A stretch of DNA of 64,000 nt from Anaeromyxobacter soli. Lineage in GTDB: Bacteria > Myxococcota > Myxococcia > Myxococcales > Anaeromyxobacteraceae. The stretch is taken from NCBI RefSeq assembly GCF_022808855.1, contig NZ_JAKZLF010000028.1, positions 1 to 64,000 on the forward strand. The letters run 5' to 3'. Positions 53,952 through 62,055 of the stretch are shown piece after piece (position 1 is the stretch's first letter; every line of letters begins with the position of its first letter). The notes beneath the pieces were generated by a model. That model was given only the letters and a program-made list of their open reading frames with translations. It had not been told where the DNA came from and made no database searches. The position numbers and the translations under genes were made by a program.

Positions 53952-54284
53952 ATGACGCGCGAGAAGCAGGAAGTCCTCTTTGCCGGGTTGCCGCGCAGGC
54001 GGCGTCTCGCCGGGTTCGTCACGATCGCTCTCTGGCTCGGTATCGCCGTCGCCTTCGCGACCGACCTGGTGCCCACGAAGTCGAGCGCCGAATGGCTGTA
54101 CGGGGTCGAGGCGCGACGCGATGCCTACGCCCACGTCCTCGCTGCGCGCGCCGCGCAGCAGACCGACGCGCCGCGCCGCGCGCGGACGCCGCCGGCCACC
54201 GCCCAGCGAGACCGAGCGGCGGCTGTCGTCACGCCCGCCACGCTGCAGGTCCACACGCCGCCCGCGCTCTGCCAGGCGCCGTGA
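53952..54284 (+). CDS. small membrane-anchored protein, unknown
   Basis: This 110-residue protein has a basic N-terminus (GLPRRRRLAG) and one membrane helix (about residues 20-38, GFVTIALWLGIAVAFATDL). A periplasmic-type tail rich in Ala/Arg/Thr/Pro follows and ends near a single Cys (PALCQAP). GGAGGAGCGG upstream of the ATG supports translation. I recognise no family. It is convergent with the DUF2905 gene, whose stop lies 9 bases away. Confidence 0.55.
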   Translation: MTREKQEVLFAGLPRRRRLAGFVTIALWLGIAVAFATDLVPTKSSAEWLYGVEARRDAYAHVLAARAAQQTDAPRRARTPPATAQRDRAAAVVTPATLQVHTPPALCQAP

Positions 54285-54293
54285 CGCGGACGG

Positions 54294-54533
54294 TCAGCCT
54301 CGTCGACCGAGGAGCCAGAGCAGCAGCGTGAGGAGGATCGACAGGACGATCGACGTGCCGAGCGGGAGGTAGAGGCGGAAGCCGTCCCGCTCCACGGAGA
54401 CGTCGCCCGGCAGCCGTCCGAGGCGAAGCCCGGGGAAGCGCTCGGCGAGGATGAGGAGGACCCCGGCGAGCGCGATGATCGCGCCGGCGAGGACGAGCAT
54501 CCGGCCGAGGCCCCCGAGGCCACCCGCTGCCAT
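54294..54533 (-). CDS. DUF2905 family membrane protein
   Basis: This 79-residue protein matches the DUF2905 pattern: helix one (MLVLAGAIIALAGVLLILAE), the short loop FPGLRLGRLPGDVSVERDGF, helix two (IVLSILLTLLLWLLGRR). The LPGDI/V-x-x-E loop is the family hallmark. Function is unknown. It lies 65 bases downstream of bioF on the same strand and may share its transcript. Confidence 0.85.
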   Translation of the reverse strand: MAAGGLGGLGRMLVLAGAIIALAGVLLILAERFPGLRLGRLPGDVSVERDGFRLYLPLGTSIVLSILLTLLLWLLGRRG

Positions 54534-54598
54534 GCACCCATCCTAGCGGAGGCGAGAGCGTGTCGCGAAGGGTGAGCCGACGGGGACCCCGGTTCGGC

Positions 54599-55777
54599 TC
54601 AGCCCTTCGCGGCTAGGGTGATCACCTCTGCGAGCGCGACGAGGAAGGCGTCCACCTGCGCCTCCGTGTGCCCTGCGGTCAGCGTGACGCGCAGCCGGCT
54701 CGTGCCGCGCGGCACCGTGGGCGGGCGGATCGCGCGCACGTAGAAGCCGCGCTCGCGCAGGGCCCGGGACGCGGCGACGGCCCGGGCCTCGTCCCCGAGG
54801 ATCACGGGGAAGATCGGCGCGACCACGCGCGCCACGTCGAAGCCGAGCCGGGCCAGGCCGGCCTTCATGCGCGCGACGAGCGCCCCGAGCCGCTCCCTGC
54901 GCTCCGGCTCCGACGCGACGATCCCGAGCGCGGCGAGCGCGGCGGCCGACGCCGCGGGCGCGGGCGCCGTGGTGAACACGAACGTCCGCGCGCGGGTGAT
55001 CAGCAGATCGACGAGCCGCCGCTCCCCGGCCACGAACGCGCCGGCCGCGCCGAGCGCCTTGCCGAGCGTTCCCATGTGCACGTCGACGCGGTGGGCGATC
55101 CCGAGCGCCTCGGCCAGCCCGCCGCCCCGCGGCCCGAGCACGCCCTCCGCGTGCGCCTCGTCCACGTAGAGCATCGCGCCGTGCCGGTCGCAGAGCTCGG
55201 CGAGCTCGCGGAGCGGCGCGGCGTCGCCGTCCATGGAGAAGATCGCGTCGGTGACGACGAGCTTGCGCCGCGCGCGCGAGCGCGCGAGCAGGTCCGCGAG
55301 CTCCTGGACGTCGCAGTGCCGGTAGCGCACGAGCTCCGCGCGTGACAGGAGGCAGCCGTCGACGATGGACGCGTGGTTCAGTACGTCGGAGAAGACCGCG
55401 TCGTCGCGTCCGACCAGGGCCGGGGGGACGCCCGCGTTCGCGTGGTAGCCGGAGCCGAACAGGAGCGCGGCCTCCGCCCCGGCGTGCGCCGCGAGCGCCC
55501 GCTCGAGCGCGCCGTGCACCGGGAGATCGCCGGCGACGAGGCGCGAGGCGCCGCTCCCCGCCCCCTCGCGCTCGGCCGCGTCCGCGGCGGCGCGCCTGAG
55601 GCGCGGGTCGGCCGCGAGCGCGAGGTAGTCGTTCGAGCAGAGGTTCACGAGGCGGCGGCCGCCGAGCTCCACCTCCGGCCCCTGGGGCGAGCCGATCGGC
55701 TCGAGCGCGCGGCGGAGCCCCTTCGTCTCGAGCGCCTCGAGCTCGCGGTCGATCCAGTCGAGCGAGGCGCGCCCCAT
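54599..55777 (-). CDS. bioF: 8-amino-7-oxononanoate synthase
   Basis: This 392-residue PLP enzyme condenses pimeloyl thioester with alanine in the first committed step of biotin ring synthesis. The family motifs are present: LCSNDYLALA, GSGYHANAG, DAIFSMDGD, YVDEAHAEGVLG and the PLP lysine in GTLGKALGA. It starts 3 bases after the bioB stop, so bioB and bioF form a unit under the BirA-like operator upstream. bioA, bioD and bioC are not in the window. Confidence 0.93.
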   Translation of the reverse strand: MGRASLDWIDRELEALETKGLRRALEPIGSPQGPEVELGGRRLVNLCSNDYLALAADPRLRRAAADAAEREGAGSGASRLVAGDLPVHGALERALAAHAGAEAALLFGSGYHANAGVPPALVGRDDAVFSDVLNHASIVDGCLLSRAELVRYRHCDVQELADLLARSRARRKLVVTDAIFSMDGDAAPLRELAELCDRHGAMLYVDEAHAEGVLGPRGGGLAEALGIAHRVDVHMGTLGKALGAAGAFVAGERRLVDLLITRARTFVFTTAPAPAASAAALAALGIVASEPERRERLGALVARMKAGLARLGFDVARVVAPIFPVILGDEARAVAASRALRERGFYVRAIRPPTVPRGTSRLRVTLTAGHTEAQVDAFLVALAEVITLAAKG

Positions 55778-55780
55778 CGG

Positions 55781-56890
55781 CTACGCGCAGCCGCCGCGCG
55801 GCGCCCCGACGACGGGCAGCGCCCGCTTCCCGCCCGGCTCGGCGGCGCGGCGGTTCCACTCGGCGTCGGGAGGGACCGTCCCGTCGAACGACCAGGCGCG
55901 GCCGGTGTCGGGCGCCCGGAGCGAGAGCCCCTGGGCCTCCACCATCTCCACCGTCTCGCCCGGACCGCGCCCCGCGCTCGTGAGGTAGTTGCCGATCATG
56001 GTGCCGTTCGCGCCGGCCCGGAAGATGAGGTGCTGGTGGACGCCGAGGTTCACCTCGCGGCCGCCCATCACGAAGATGTGCGCGGCCGGCATCATGAGGC
56101 GGAACACCGCGATCGCGGCGAGGCACTCCTCCGCGGTGATCGCGCTCACGTGCTCCATCGGCGTGCCGGGCCGCGGGTTCAGGAAGTTCATCGGCACGCA
56201 GTGGACGCCGAGCTCGCGGATGGTCTCGGCGAGCTCGACGCGCTGCTCGGGGGTCTCGCCCATCCCGAGGATGCCGCCCGAGCACAGCTGCAGGCCCTGC
56301 CGCTTCGCGGCGCGGATGGTCTCGAGCTGCTCGTCGTAGGTGTGCGTGGTGCAGACGTTCTCGAAGAAGCTGCGCGCCGTCTCGAGGTTGTGATGGTAGT
56401 GCATGAGCCCGGCGGCCTTGAGCCGGACGAGCTCCGGCTCGCGCACGAGGCCGAGCGACGCGCACGGCTCCACCGCCGTCTCGGCGCGCAGCTTCCGCAC
56501 CGCCTCCTCGATCGTCGCGAGCTCGCTCTCCTTCGCGACGCGCGTGCCGGAGGTCACGATCGAGAACTCGCGCGCGCCGGCGCGCTCCGCGGCCTTCGCC
56601 TGGGCCACGATCTCCTCGGCCGGGACGAGCGGGTAGACCGGCGCGTCCGCCGCGGGGAAGTGCGCCGACTGCGAGCAGAACCCGCAGTTCTCGGGGCAGC
56701 GGCCGCTCTTCGCGTTCGTGATGCCGCAGAGCGCCACCTCGTCGCCGTGGACGGCGCGGCGCACGGCCTCGGCGCGATCGAGCAGCGCCTCGAGCGCAGG
56801 GCCGGAGGTGTGGCGGATGAGCGTGCGCGCCTCGTCGGCGCCGATGGGCGTGATGCCGGGCGGGAGCGTGGTCTTGGCGGTCTCGCACAT
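55781..56890 (-). CDS. bioB: biotin synthase
   Basis: This 369-residue radical-SAM enzyme inserts sulfur into dethiobiotin. The SAM [4Fe-4S] ligands are Cys65, Cys69 and Cys72 ([11 protein letters not shown]). The [2Fe-2S] region motifs ([47 protein letters not shown]) are present. The C-terminal extension after about residue 325 ([19 protein letters not shown]) is a little longer than in E. coli. There is no Shine-Dalgarno, and the predicted -10 box ends 9 bases before the ATG, so the mRNA may be almost leaderless. Confidence 0.95.
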   Translation of the reverse strand: MCETAKTTLPPGITPIGADEARTLIRHTSGPALEALLDRAEAVRRAVHGDEVALCGITNAKSGRCPENCGFCSQSAHFPAADAPVYPLVPAEEIVAQAKAAERAGAREFSIVTSGTRVAKESELATIEEAVRKLRAETAVEPCASLGLVREPELVRLKAAGLMHYHHNLETARSFFENVCTTHTYDEQLETIRAAKRQGLQLCSGGILGMGETPEQRVELAETIRELGVHCVPMNFLNPRPGTPMEHVSAITAEECLAAIAVFRLMMPAAHIFVMGGREVNLGVHQHLIFRAGANGTMIGNYLTSAGRGPGETVEMVEAQGLSLRAPDTGRAWSFDGTVPPDAEWNRRAAEPGGKRALPVVGAPRGGCA

Positions 56891-56899
56891 GGGAGCCGC

Positions 56900-56954
56900 A
56901 CGATAGAGGCCGCCGATCCGCTCGTCAACCGACCGGTCAGGCAGGGGTTTACGA
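56900..56954 (-). promoter_or_regulatory. bioB promoter with overlapping BirA-type operator
   Basis: TCGTCAACC (56922-56930) and GGTTTACGA (56946-56954) form an 8-of-9 inverted repeat with a 15-base spacer. That is close to the known BirA operator form TTGTAAACC-N14/16-GGTTTACAA. On the minus strand the first arm contains the -35 box TTGACG (56928-56923). A 17-base spacer leads to the -10 box TATCGT (56905-56900). BirA bound there would block RNA polymerase when biotin is plentiful. Confidence 0.75.
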
Positions 56955-57051
56955 CGCGCCGCGCCGACCTCCCCCCGCGGCCCGGCGGAGCGGAGCCGCC
57001 GGCTGCGTCGGCCCCGGAGCAGTGGCTAGCTTCTCGATCGGGAGGGAAACA

Positions 57052-57204
57052 ATGCTCTGGACGATCACGATCCTGCTCGTCGTGCTGTGGGCCATCGGCA
57101 TGGTCTCCGGCGCGACGCTGGGCTGGTGGATTCACCTGCTGCTCATCCTCGCGGTCATCTCGCTCATCTTCGCTGTGATGCGCCGCGGTTCCGCTGCGGT
57201 CTGA
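57052..57204 (+). CDS. Lmo0937-family small membrane protein
   Basis: This 50-residue protein consists of two membrane helices (WTITILLVVLWAIGMVSG, then WWIHLLLILAVISLIFAVM) with a short loop TLG between and a basic end (RRGSAAV). That is the Lmo0937-type mini-membrane protein of unknown function. The ATG at 57052 follows GGGAGGG at ideal spacing; the longer frame from 57022 is not needed. It is divergent from bioB. Confidence 0.8.
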   Translation: MLWTITILLVVLWAIGMVSGATLGWWIHLLLILAVISLIFAVMRRGSAAV

Positions 57205-57342
57205 CGCTGGCGGCGGCGTCGTCCCGTACGGACGGCGCCGCCGCGTCGTTCCTGCCGGTCGCCCGCCGGCCAGGCGAGCCAGCGCCGCGCCATTCGACGG
57301 AGCGTGACGCGCCGCGACGACACCGTCGCGACCGCGCGGTGC

Positions 57343-57579
57343 TCACGCGCGCGGCTGCGCGAGCGTCTCCGGCTCCCGGTCGGGCAGCCCGGCCTTCCTC
57401 AGGATCATCTCCGCCGGGCAGAACCCCGAGAAGGCGCTCTGCACGAGGTTCAGGCCCACGAAGGCCGTGAACCACAGGAAGCGGGCCGAGACGAAGAGCG
57501 GGCTCGCCTCGACGCCCAGGGCGAGGGAAAGAAGGACGAAGGTTCCCGCGAGGACGCGGACGGCGCGATCTACGGTCAT
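57343..57579 (-). CDS. DUF2892 (YgaP membrane-domain-like) protein
   Basis: This 78-residue protein starts MTVDRAVRVLAGTFVLLSLALG and continues FLWFTAFVGLNLVQSAFSGFCPAEMILRKAGL. That is the DUF2892 pattern found alone or fused to rhodanese in YgaP. The FSGFCPAE motif is the family signature. It is membrane-embedded with unknown function, possibly in sulfur handling. It is divergent from radA with 118 bases between. Confidence 0.85.
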   Translation of the reverse strand: MTVDRAVRVLAGTFVLLSLALGVEASPLFVSARFLWFTAFVGLNLVQSAFSGFCPAEMILRKAGLPDREPETLAQPRA

Positions 57580-57697
57580 CTCAGGTGGACTCCCGGGCGA
57601 CCTCGGGTGGACGCCACGGGGCGTCGGAGACGGAGCGACGCCGAAAGGGTTCGCCCCGCCGCCCCGACGCGGTCAGAGCCGCGTGCTAACGGTGCGC

Positions 57698-59083
57698 ATG
57701 GCCCGCCCCGCCCCGAAGGCGAAGACCGTCTACGCCTGTGCCGAGTGCGGACAGACGAGCCCGAAGTGGCTCGGCCAGTGCCCGGCATGCAAGCAGTGGA
57801 ACACGATGCAGGAGGAGGTCGCCGCGCCGGAGCCGAGGGGTGCGTCGCCGCGCGGCTGGGGGGTCGCCAGCTCGGCGAGGCCGATCTCGCTCGCCGAGGT
57901 CGAGGCCCGGGAGGAGGACCGGCAGCGGACCGGCATCGGAGAGCTCGACCGCGTGCTCGGCGGCGGCGTCGTCCCGGGTGCGCTCGTCCTGCTCGGCGGA
58001 GACCCCGGCATCGGCAAGTCCACCCTGCTCCTCGCGGCGCTCGACCGCCTCGCGCGCGCCACCCCGGACCGGCCGGTGCTGTACGTCTCCGGCGAGGAGT
58101 CGGCGCGCCAGGTGAAGCTCCGCGCCGATCGGCTGGGGGTCGGTGCCCCGAACCTCCGCGTGCTCGCCGAGACCGACGCCCAGAAGGTGCTGCACGCGGC
58201 AGAGGCGCTCGCGCCCGCCGCGGTGGCGGTGGACTCCATCCAGACGCAGTACCTGCCCGAGCTGCAGAGCGCGCCCGGCACGGTGACGCAGATCCGCGAG
58301 GTCGCAGCGCGGTTCATGGCGTACGCCAAGACGAGCGAGACGCCGGTCTTCCTCGTGGGGCACGTGACGAAGGACGGCGCCATCGCCGGCCCGCGCGTCC
58401 TCGAGCACATGGTCGACACCGTCCTGTACTTCGAGGGCGGGGGCGCGCACCCGTACCGCGTGCTGCGGGCGCACAAGAACCGCTTCGGCTCGGCGAGCGA
58501 GATCGGCGTGTTCGAGATGAAGTCCGGCGGGCTCGCCGAGGTCACGAACCCGTCGGCGCTGTTCCTCGCCGAGCGCCCCGAGGACGCGCCGGGCAGCGCC
58601 GTGGCCGCGGTGCTGAACGGGACGCGCACCCTGCTCGTCGAGATCCAGGCGCTCGTCGCGCCGACCGGCTTCGGCACCCCCCGCCGCACGGCGCTGGGGA
58701 TCGACTCGAACCGGGTGGCCCTCCTCGCGGCGGTGCTCGAGAAGAAGGTCGGGATGGAGATCCTGGGCTGCGATCTCTTCGTGAACGTCGCCGGGGGGCT
58801 GTCGGTGGACGATCCCGCCGCGGATCTCGCCGCCGTGGCCGCGCTCGCCTCGAGCTTCCGCGATCGCGCGCTGCCGCGGCGGACGCTCGTGCTCGGCGAG
58901 GTCGGCCTCGCGGGTGAGGTCCGCGCCGTCTCCCAGCCCGAGATCCGCCTCGCCGAGGCGGCGCGGCTCGGCTTCGAGCGAGCCATCATCCCGGCCGCGA
59001 GCGCGCGGCACGCCGAGGTGCCGGCGGGGATCGAGATCGTCGGGGTGGACACCGTCGCGGACGCGCTCGATCGGTTGGGGTGA
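57698..59083 (+). CDS. radA: DNA repair protein RadA/Sms
   Basis: This 461-residue protein works in recombination as a branch-migration helicase helping RecA. It has an N-terminal zinc finger (Cys14, Cys17, Cys28, Cys31), a RecA-like ATPase with Walker A GDPGIGKST and the RadA-specific KNRFG motif. A C-terminal Lon-protease-like domain follows (LVEIQALVAPTGFGTPRRT, then LGCDLFVNVAGGLSVDDPAAD). Length is normal. The ATG follows an extended -10-like element (TGCTAACGG) by 5 bases, with no Shine-Dalgarno, which hints at a leaderless mRNA. It is convergent with glpK. Confidence 0.96.
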   Translation: MARPAPKAKTVYACAECGQTSPKWLGQCPACKQWNTMQEEVAAPEPRGASPRGWGVASSARPISLAEVEAREEDRQRTGIGELDRVLGGGVVPGALVLLGGDPGIGKSTLLLAALDRLARATPDRPVLYVSGEESARQVKLRADRLGVGAPNLRVLAETDAQKVLHAAEALAPAAVAVDSIQTQYLPELQSAPGTVTQIREVAARFMAYAKTSETPVFLVGHVTKDGAIAGPRVLEHMVDTVLYFEGGGAHPYRVLRAHKNRFGSASEIGVFEMKSGGLAEVTNPSALFLAERPEDAPGSAVAAVLNGTRTLLVEIQALVAPTGFGTPRRTALGIDSNRVALLAAVLEKKVGMEILGCDLFVNVAGGLSVDDPAADLAAVAALASSFRDRALPRRTLVLGEVGLAGEVRAVSQPEIRLAEAARLGFERAIIPAASARHAEVPAGIEIVGVDTVADALDRLG

Positions 59084-59122
59084 CCGCCGCGCCAGCGCAG
59101 CAGCCCGGGATCGTGCGCCGAC

Positions 59123-60601
59123 TCAGGCCGACTGGACTGCCTTTCGCCACTTCGCGAGATGCCCCTCGCGCTCGACCGGCTTCATCCTCGGGTCGAAGCG
59201 CTTGCCGACCTTCCACGCCTTGCGGATCTCCTCGCGATCCTTCCAGAACCCGGTCGCGAGGCCGGCGAGGAACGCGGCGCCGAGGGCGGTGGTGTCGATC
59301 ATGCGCGGGCGCTCGACGGGCACGTCGAGCAGGTCCGCCTGGAACTGCATGAGCAGGTCGTTCTGCGAGGCGCCGCCGTCCACCTTGAAGACCGGGTAGG
59401 CCTTGCCCGCCTCGGCCCGCATCGCCTCGGCGAGATCGTAGATGAGGAACGCGATGCCCTCGAGCGTGGCGCGGGCGAGGTGCGCGGCGGTGACGCCCCG
59501 GTCGATGCCGCGGATGACGCCGCGGGCCTCGGGGCGCCAGTGCGGCGCGCCGAGCCCGGCGAGCGCCGGGACGAACACGAGGTCGCCCGTGTCCTTCACC
59601 TGCCTCGCGAGCACCTCGACGTCCGGCGTCTTCTTGAACAGGCCGAGCCCATCCCGCAGCCACTGCACGGCGGCCCCCGCGATGAAGGAGGAGCCCTCGA
59701 GCGCGTAGGTCACCTCGCCGGCGACGTCCCAGGCGACGGTGGTGAGGAGGCCGCGCGACGACAGGAGGGGGTCCTTCCCGATGTTCTGGAGCAGGAACGC
59801 GCCCGTGCCGTAGGTGCACTTCGCCTCGCCGGGCTGGAAGCACGCCTGGCCGAACAGCGCCGCCTGCTGGTCGCCCGCCATGCCCGCGACCGGGATCCCG
59901 TCCGGCAGGACCTTCACGTTCCGCGTGACACCGTACACGTGCGAGGAGGGGACGATCTCGGGCAGGACGTTGCGCGGCACGCCGAACAGGTCCAGGAGCT
60001 CGCGGTCCCACGCGCGCGTGCGCAGGTCCATGAGCAGCGTGCGGCTCGCGTTCGACACGTCCGTCACGTGGGTGGCGCCGTTCGTGAGGCGCCAGACGAG
60101 GTAGCTGTCGATCGTCCCGAACGCCGCCGCGCCCGAGTCCGCCCGCTCGCGCAGGCCGCGGACGTTGTCGAGGAGCCAGCGCATCTTGGTCGCGGAGAAG
60201 TAGGGATCGATGACGAGCCCGGTCTTCTCGCGCACCCGCGGCTCGTGCCCCTCCGCCTTGAGCAAGGCGCACACGTCGGTGGTGCGCCGGTCCTGCCAGA
60301 CGATGGCGTGGTGCAGCGCGCGCCCCGAGATCCGATCCCAGGCCGCGGTCGTCTCGCGCTGGTTCGTGATCCCGATCGCGGCGATGTCCCGACCGGTGAG
60401 GCCCGCCTCGCGCAGCGCGCGCTGGACCGTCGCGATCGTCGAGCCCCAGATGTCGTCGAGATCGTGCTCCACCCAGCCCGGCTTCGGGAAGATCTGCCGG
60501 AACTCCTGGTTCACCCGCGCGCGGAGCCCGAGCCGCTTGTCGAGGACGAGGACGGTCGTCCCGGTCGTCCCCTGGTCGATCGCCATCACGTAGGAAGCCA
60601 T
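59123..60601 (-). CDS. glpK: glycerol kinase
   Basis: This 492-residue FGGY-family kinase makes sn-glycerol-3-phosphate from glycerol and ATP. The N-terminal phosphate loop (AIDQGTTGTTVLVLD), the substrate-binding stretch NQRETTAAWDRISG, GMAGDQQAALFGQ, GTGAFLLQNIG and the C-terminal VDGGASQNDLLMQFQAD are all present. The ATG has GAGGTGA upstream and follows the hydrolase gene by 2 bases, so the two form an operon. No glpF or glpD is visible. An acyl-glycerol or lipid-ester hydrolase beside glpK would supply its substrate (inference). Confidence 0.96.
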   Translation of the reverse strand: MASYVMAIDQGTTGTTVLVLDKRLGLRARVNQEFRQIFPKPGWVEHDLDDIWGSTIATVQRALREAGLTGRDIAAIGITNQRETTAAWDRISGRALHHAIVWQDRRTTDVCALLKAEGHEPRVREKTGLVIDPYFSATKMRWLLDNVRGLRERADSGAAAFGTIDSYLVWRLTNGATHVTDVSNASRTLLMDLRTRAWDRELLDLFGVPRNVLPEIVPSSHVYGVTRNVKVLPDGIPVAGMAGDQQAALFGQACFQPGEAKCTYGTGAFLLQNIGKDPLLSSRGLLTTVAWDVAGEVTYALEGSSFIAGAAVQWLRDGLGLFKKTPDVEVLARQVKDTGDLVFVPALAGLGAPHWRPEARGVIRGIDRGVTAAHLARATLEGIAFLIYDLAEAMRAEAGKAYPVFKVDGGASQNDLLMQFQADLLDVPVERPRMIDTTALGAAFLAGLATGFWKDREEIRKAWKVGKRFDPRMKPVEREGHLAKWRKAVQSA

Positions 60602-60603
60602 GC

Positions 60604-61497
60604 TCACCTCGCGCGCGGGCTCCACCCCGGCCCGCGTCGCCTCGTGCCGCCGCTCCGCTCCCGCGCCCGGGCGCCGTCGTCGCCGCGCGTCCTCCGCCCC
60701 GGCTCCGGCGTGGCGCGCGCCCCCGGCACGGGGAGGCTCGTCAGGAAGCGCGCGGTCACGCCGGCGCAGAGATCGCGCTCCACGTCGATCCCGACGAGGT
60801 GCCAGCTGTCCTCGAGGACCACGAGCTCGGCCGGCCCGCTCCCGATGCGCCGCGCGATCCGCCGGGCCCCGCCGACGGTGACGGTGTGATCGCGCGCCCC
60901 GGCGACGACCAGCGCGGGCGCGGCGATGCCCGGTAGCTGGCGGTCCACGTGCGCGGCGAGCGCGGCGAGCTCCGCGACCGCACCGAGCGGCACGCCGCCG
61001 AGGGTCGGGGCGCGGTTGCGCTCGCGCATTTCGGGATCGCGGACGTCCGAGCCCGCCTCCTTGGGGACGACGATGCGCGAGACAGGCCCGAGCCGCGCCA
61101 GCAAGGCGCCGAGGCGGCCGTGGAGCTGGAGCTCGAGCGCGGGGGCGAGGAGGACGAGGCCGTCGACGCGCTCAGGGTGATCGTGGGCGAGCGCGCAGGC
61201 GACGAGCGCGCCCATCGAGCAGCCGACCACGAACGTGCGCCGCGCGCCCTCGAGCCGGCCGAGCTCCCGGCGCGCCTTCGCGATCCACTCCGACCACGGC
61301 ACGCCGAGCAGGTCCCGGGGGTCGCCGCCGTGCCCCGCCATGACCGGCGCGAGGCAGCGCATGCCGGTGTCGGCGAGGCGGCGCGCCACGACGTGCATCT
61401 CGAAGGTGGAGCCCGTGAGCCCGTGCAGGAGCAGGACGGCGTCCGGGCCGCCGCGCAGCTCGAACTCCCTCCCGTGCTCGATGCCCGTGCGTGCCAA
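60604..61497 (-). CDS. alpha/beta hydrolase (Est30-type carboxylesterase-like)
   Basis: This 297-residue serine hydrolase resembles the short carboxylesterase/monoacylglycerol lipase group. It has the oxyanion strand VLLLHGLTGSTFEMHVVARR, nucleophile elbow GCSMGA, acid GARDHTV and His in DSWHLVGID. The last 45 residues are a basic low-complexity tail. The start is TTG, with no better codon in frame and a weak ribosome site. It is the first gene of the glpK operon, whose likely -35/-10 boxes lie just upstream. Release of glycerol from acylglycerols is a reasonable guess. Confidence 0.85.
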   Translation of the reverse strand: MARTGIEHGREFELRGGPDAVLLLHGLTGSTFEMHVVARRLADTGMRCLAPVMAGHGGDPRDLLGVPWSEWIAKARRELGRLEGARRTFVVGCSMGALVACALAHDHPERVDGLVLLAPALELQLHGRLGALLARLGPVSRIVVPKEAGSDVRDPEMRERNRAPTLGGVPLGAVAELAALAAHVDRQLPGIAAPALVVAGARDHTVTVGGARRIARRIGSGPAELVVLEDSWHLVGIDVERDLCAGVTARFLTSLPVPGARATPEPGRRTRGDDGARARERSGGTRRRGPGWSPRAR

Positions 61498-61506
61498 CCG
61501 AACGAT

Positions 61507-61535
61507 CGCTTACCCCTGGACGGGCTACGTTTCAA
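61507..61535 (-). promoter_or_regulatory. candidate promoter of the hydrolase-glpK operon
   Basis: Read on the minus strand, TTGAAA (61535-61530), a 17-base spacer and TAAGCG (61512-61507) form a promoter-like pair. The -35 box is good and the -10 box is weak. The TTG start codon of the hydrolase follows 9 bases after the -10 box. Confidence 0.4.
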
Positions 61536-61598
61536 TGCTCCCGGTGCGACGGCCCCGTCCAGGCAGCGCTCCCGGCGCCGGCATGCTAACACCGCGGC

Positions 61599-61910
61599 AT
61601 GTCCGACAAGCCCGGCGTCCCGCCGCACGCGATCCAGCTCCAGCTCGAGATCGACCCCGTCACGGCGAACGGAGTGTTCGTCAACATGGCGATGGTGAAC
61701 CACACCGAGACCGAGTTCACCCTCGACCTCATCTACATCCAGCCGCAGGCGCCGAAGGCGACCGTCCGCTCGCGGATCATCACGACGCCCAAGCACATGA
61801 AGCGGCTCATGCTCGCGATCCAGGACAACGTCGCGAAGTACGAGGCGCGCTTCGGCGAGCTGGACCTCGGCGACACGCCTCACTTCCCCCACGGAGGCGC
61901 GGTGGCGTGA
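61599..61910 (+). CDS. DUF3467 family protein
   Basis: This 103-residue soluble protein has the DUF3467 pattern (GVFVNMAMVNHTETEFTLD, then LIYIQPQAPKATVRSRIITTPKHMKRLMLAIQDNV). The family is widespread and of unknown function, with a structure recalling small beta-alpha domains. A TGCTAACAC element ends 6 bases before the ATG and no Shine-Dalgarno is visible, as for radA. It stands alone between the divergent hydrolase-glpK operon and the BtuF-like gene. Confidence 0.88.
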   Translation: MSDKPGVPPHAIQLQLEIDPVTANGVFVNMAMVNHTETEFTLDLIYIQPQAPKATVRSRIITTPKHMKRLMLAIQDNVAKYEARFGELDLGDTPHFPHGGAVA

Positions 61911-62055
61911 CGCCGGCGAGCCACGCCGTCTCCCGCCCCCTCCCGCTCGGGGTTCGTGCGTCGCCGCCCCTGCTCGTCGCGTCCCATCACGGCTCCGCCG
62001 GACGCGGCGACGCCCCGGCGCTCGCCTCGCTCGGCGGTCCTCCACGGAGCGTTTC

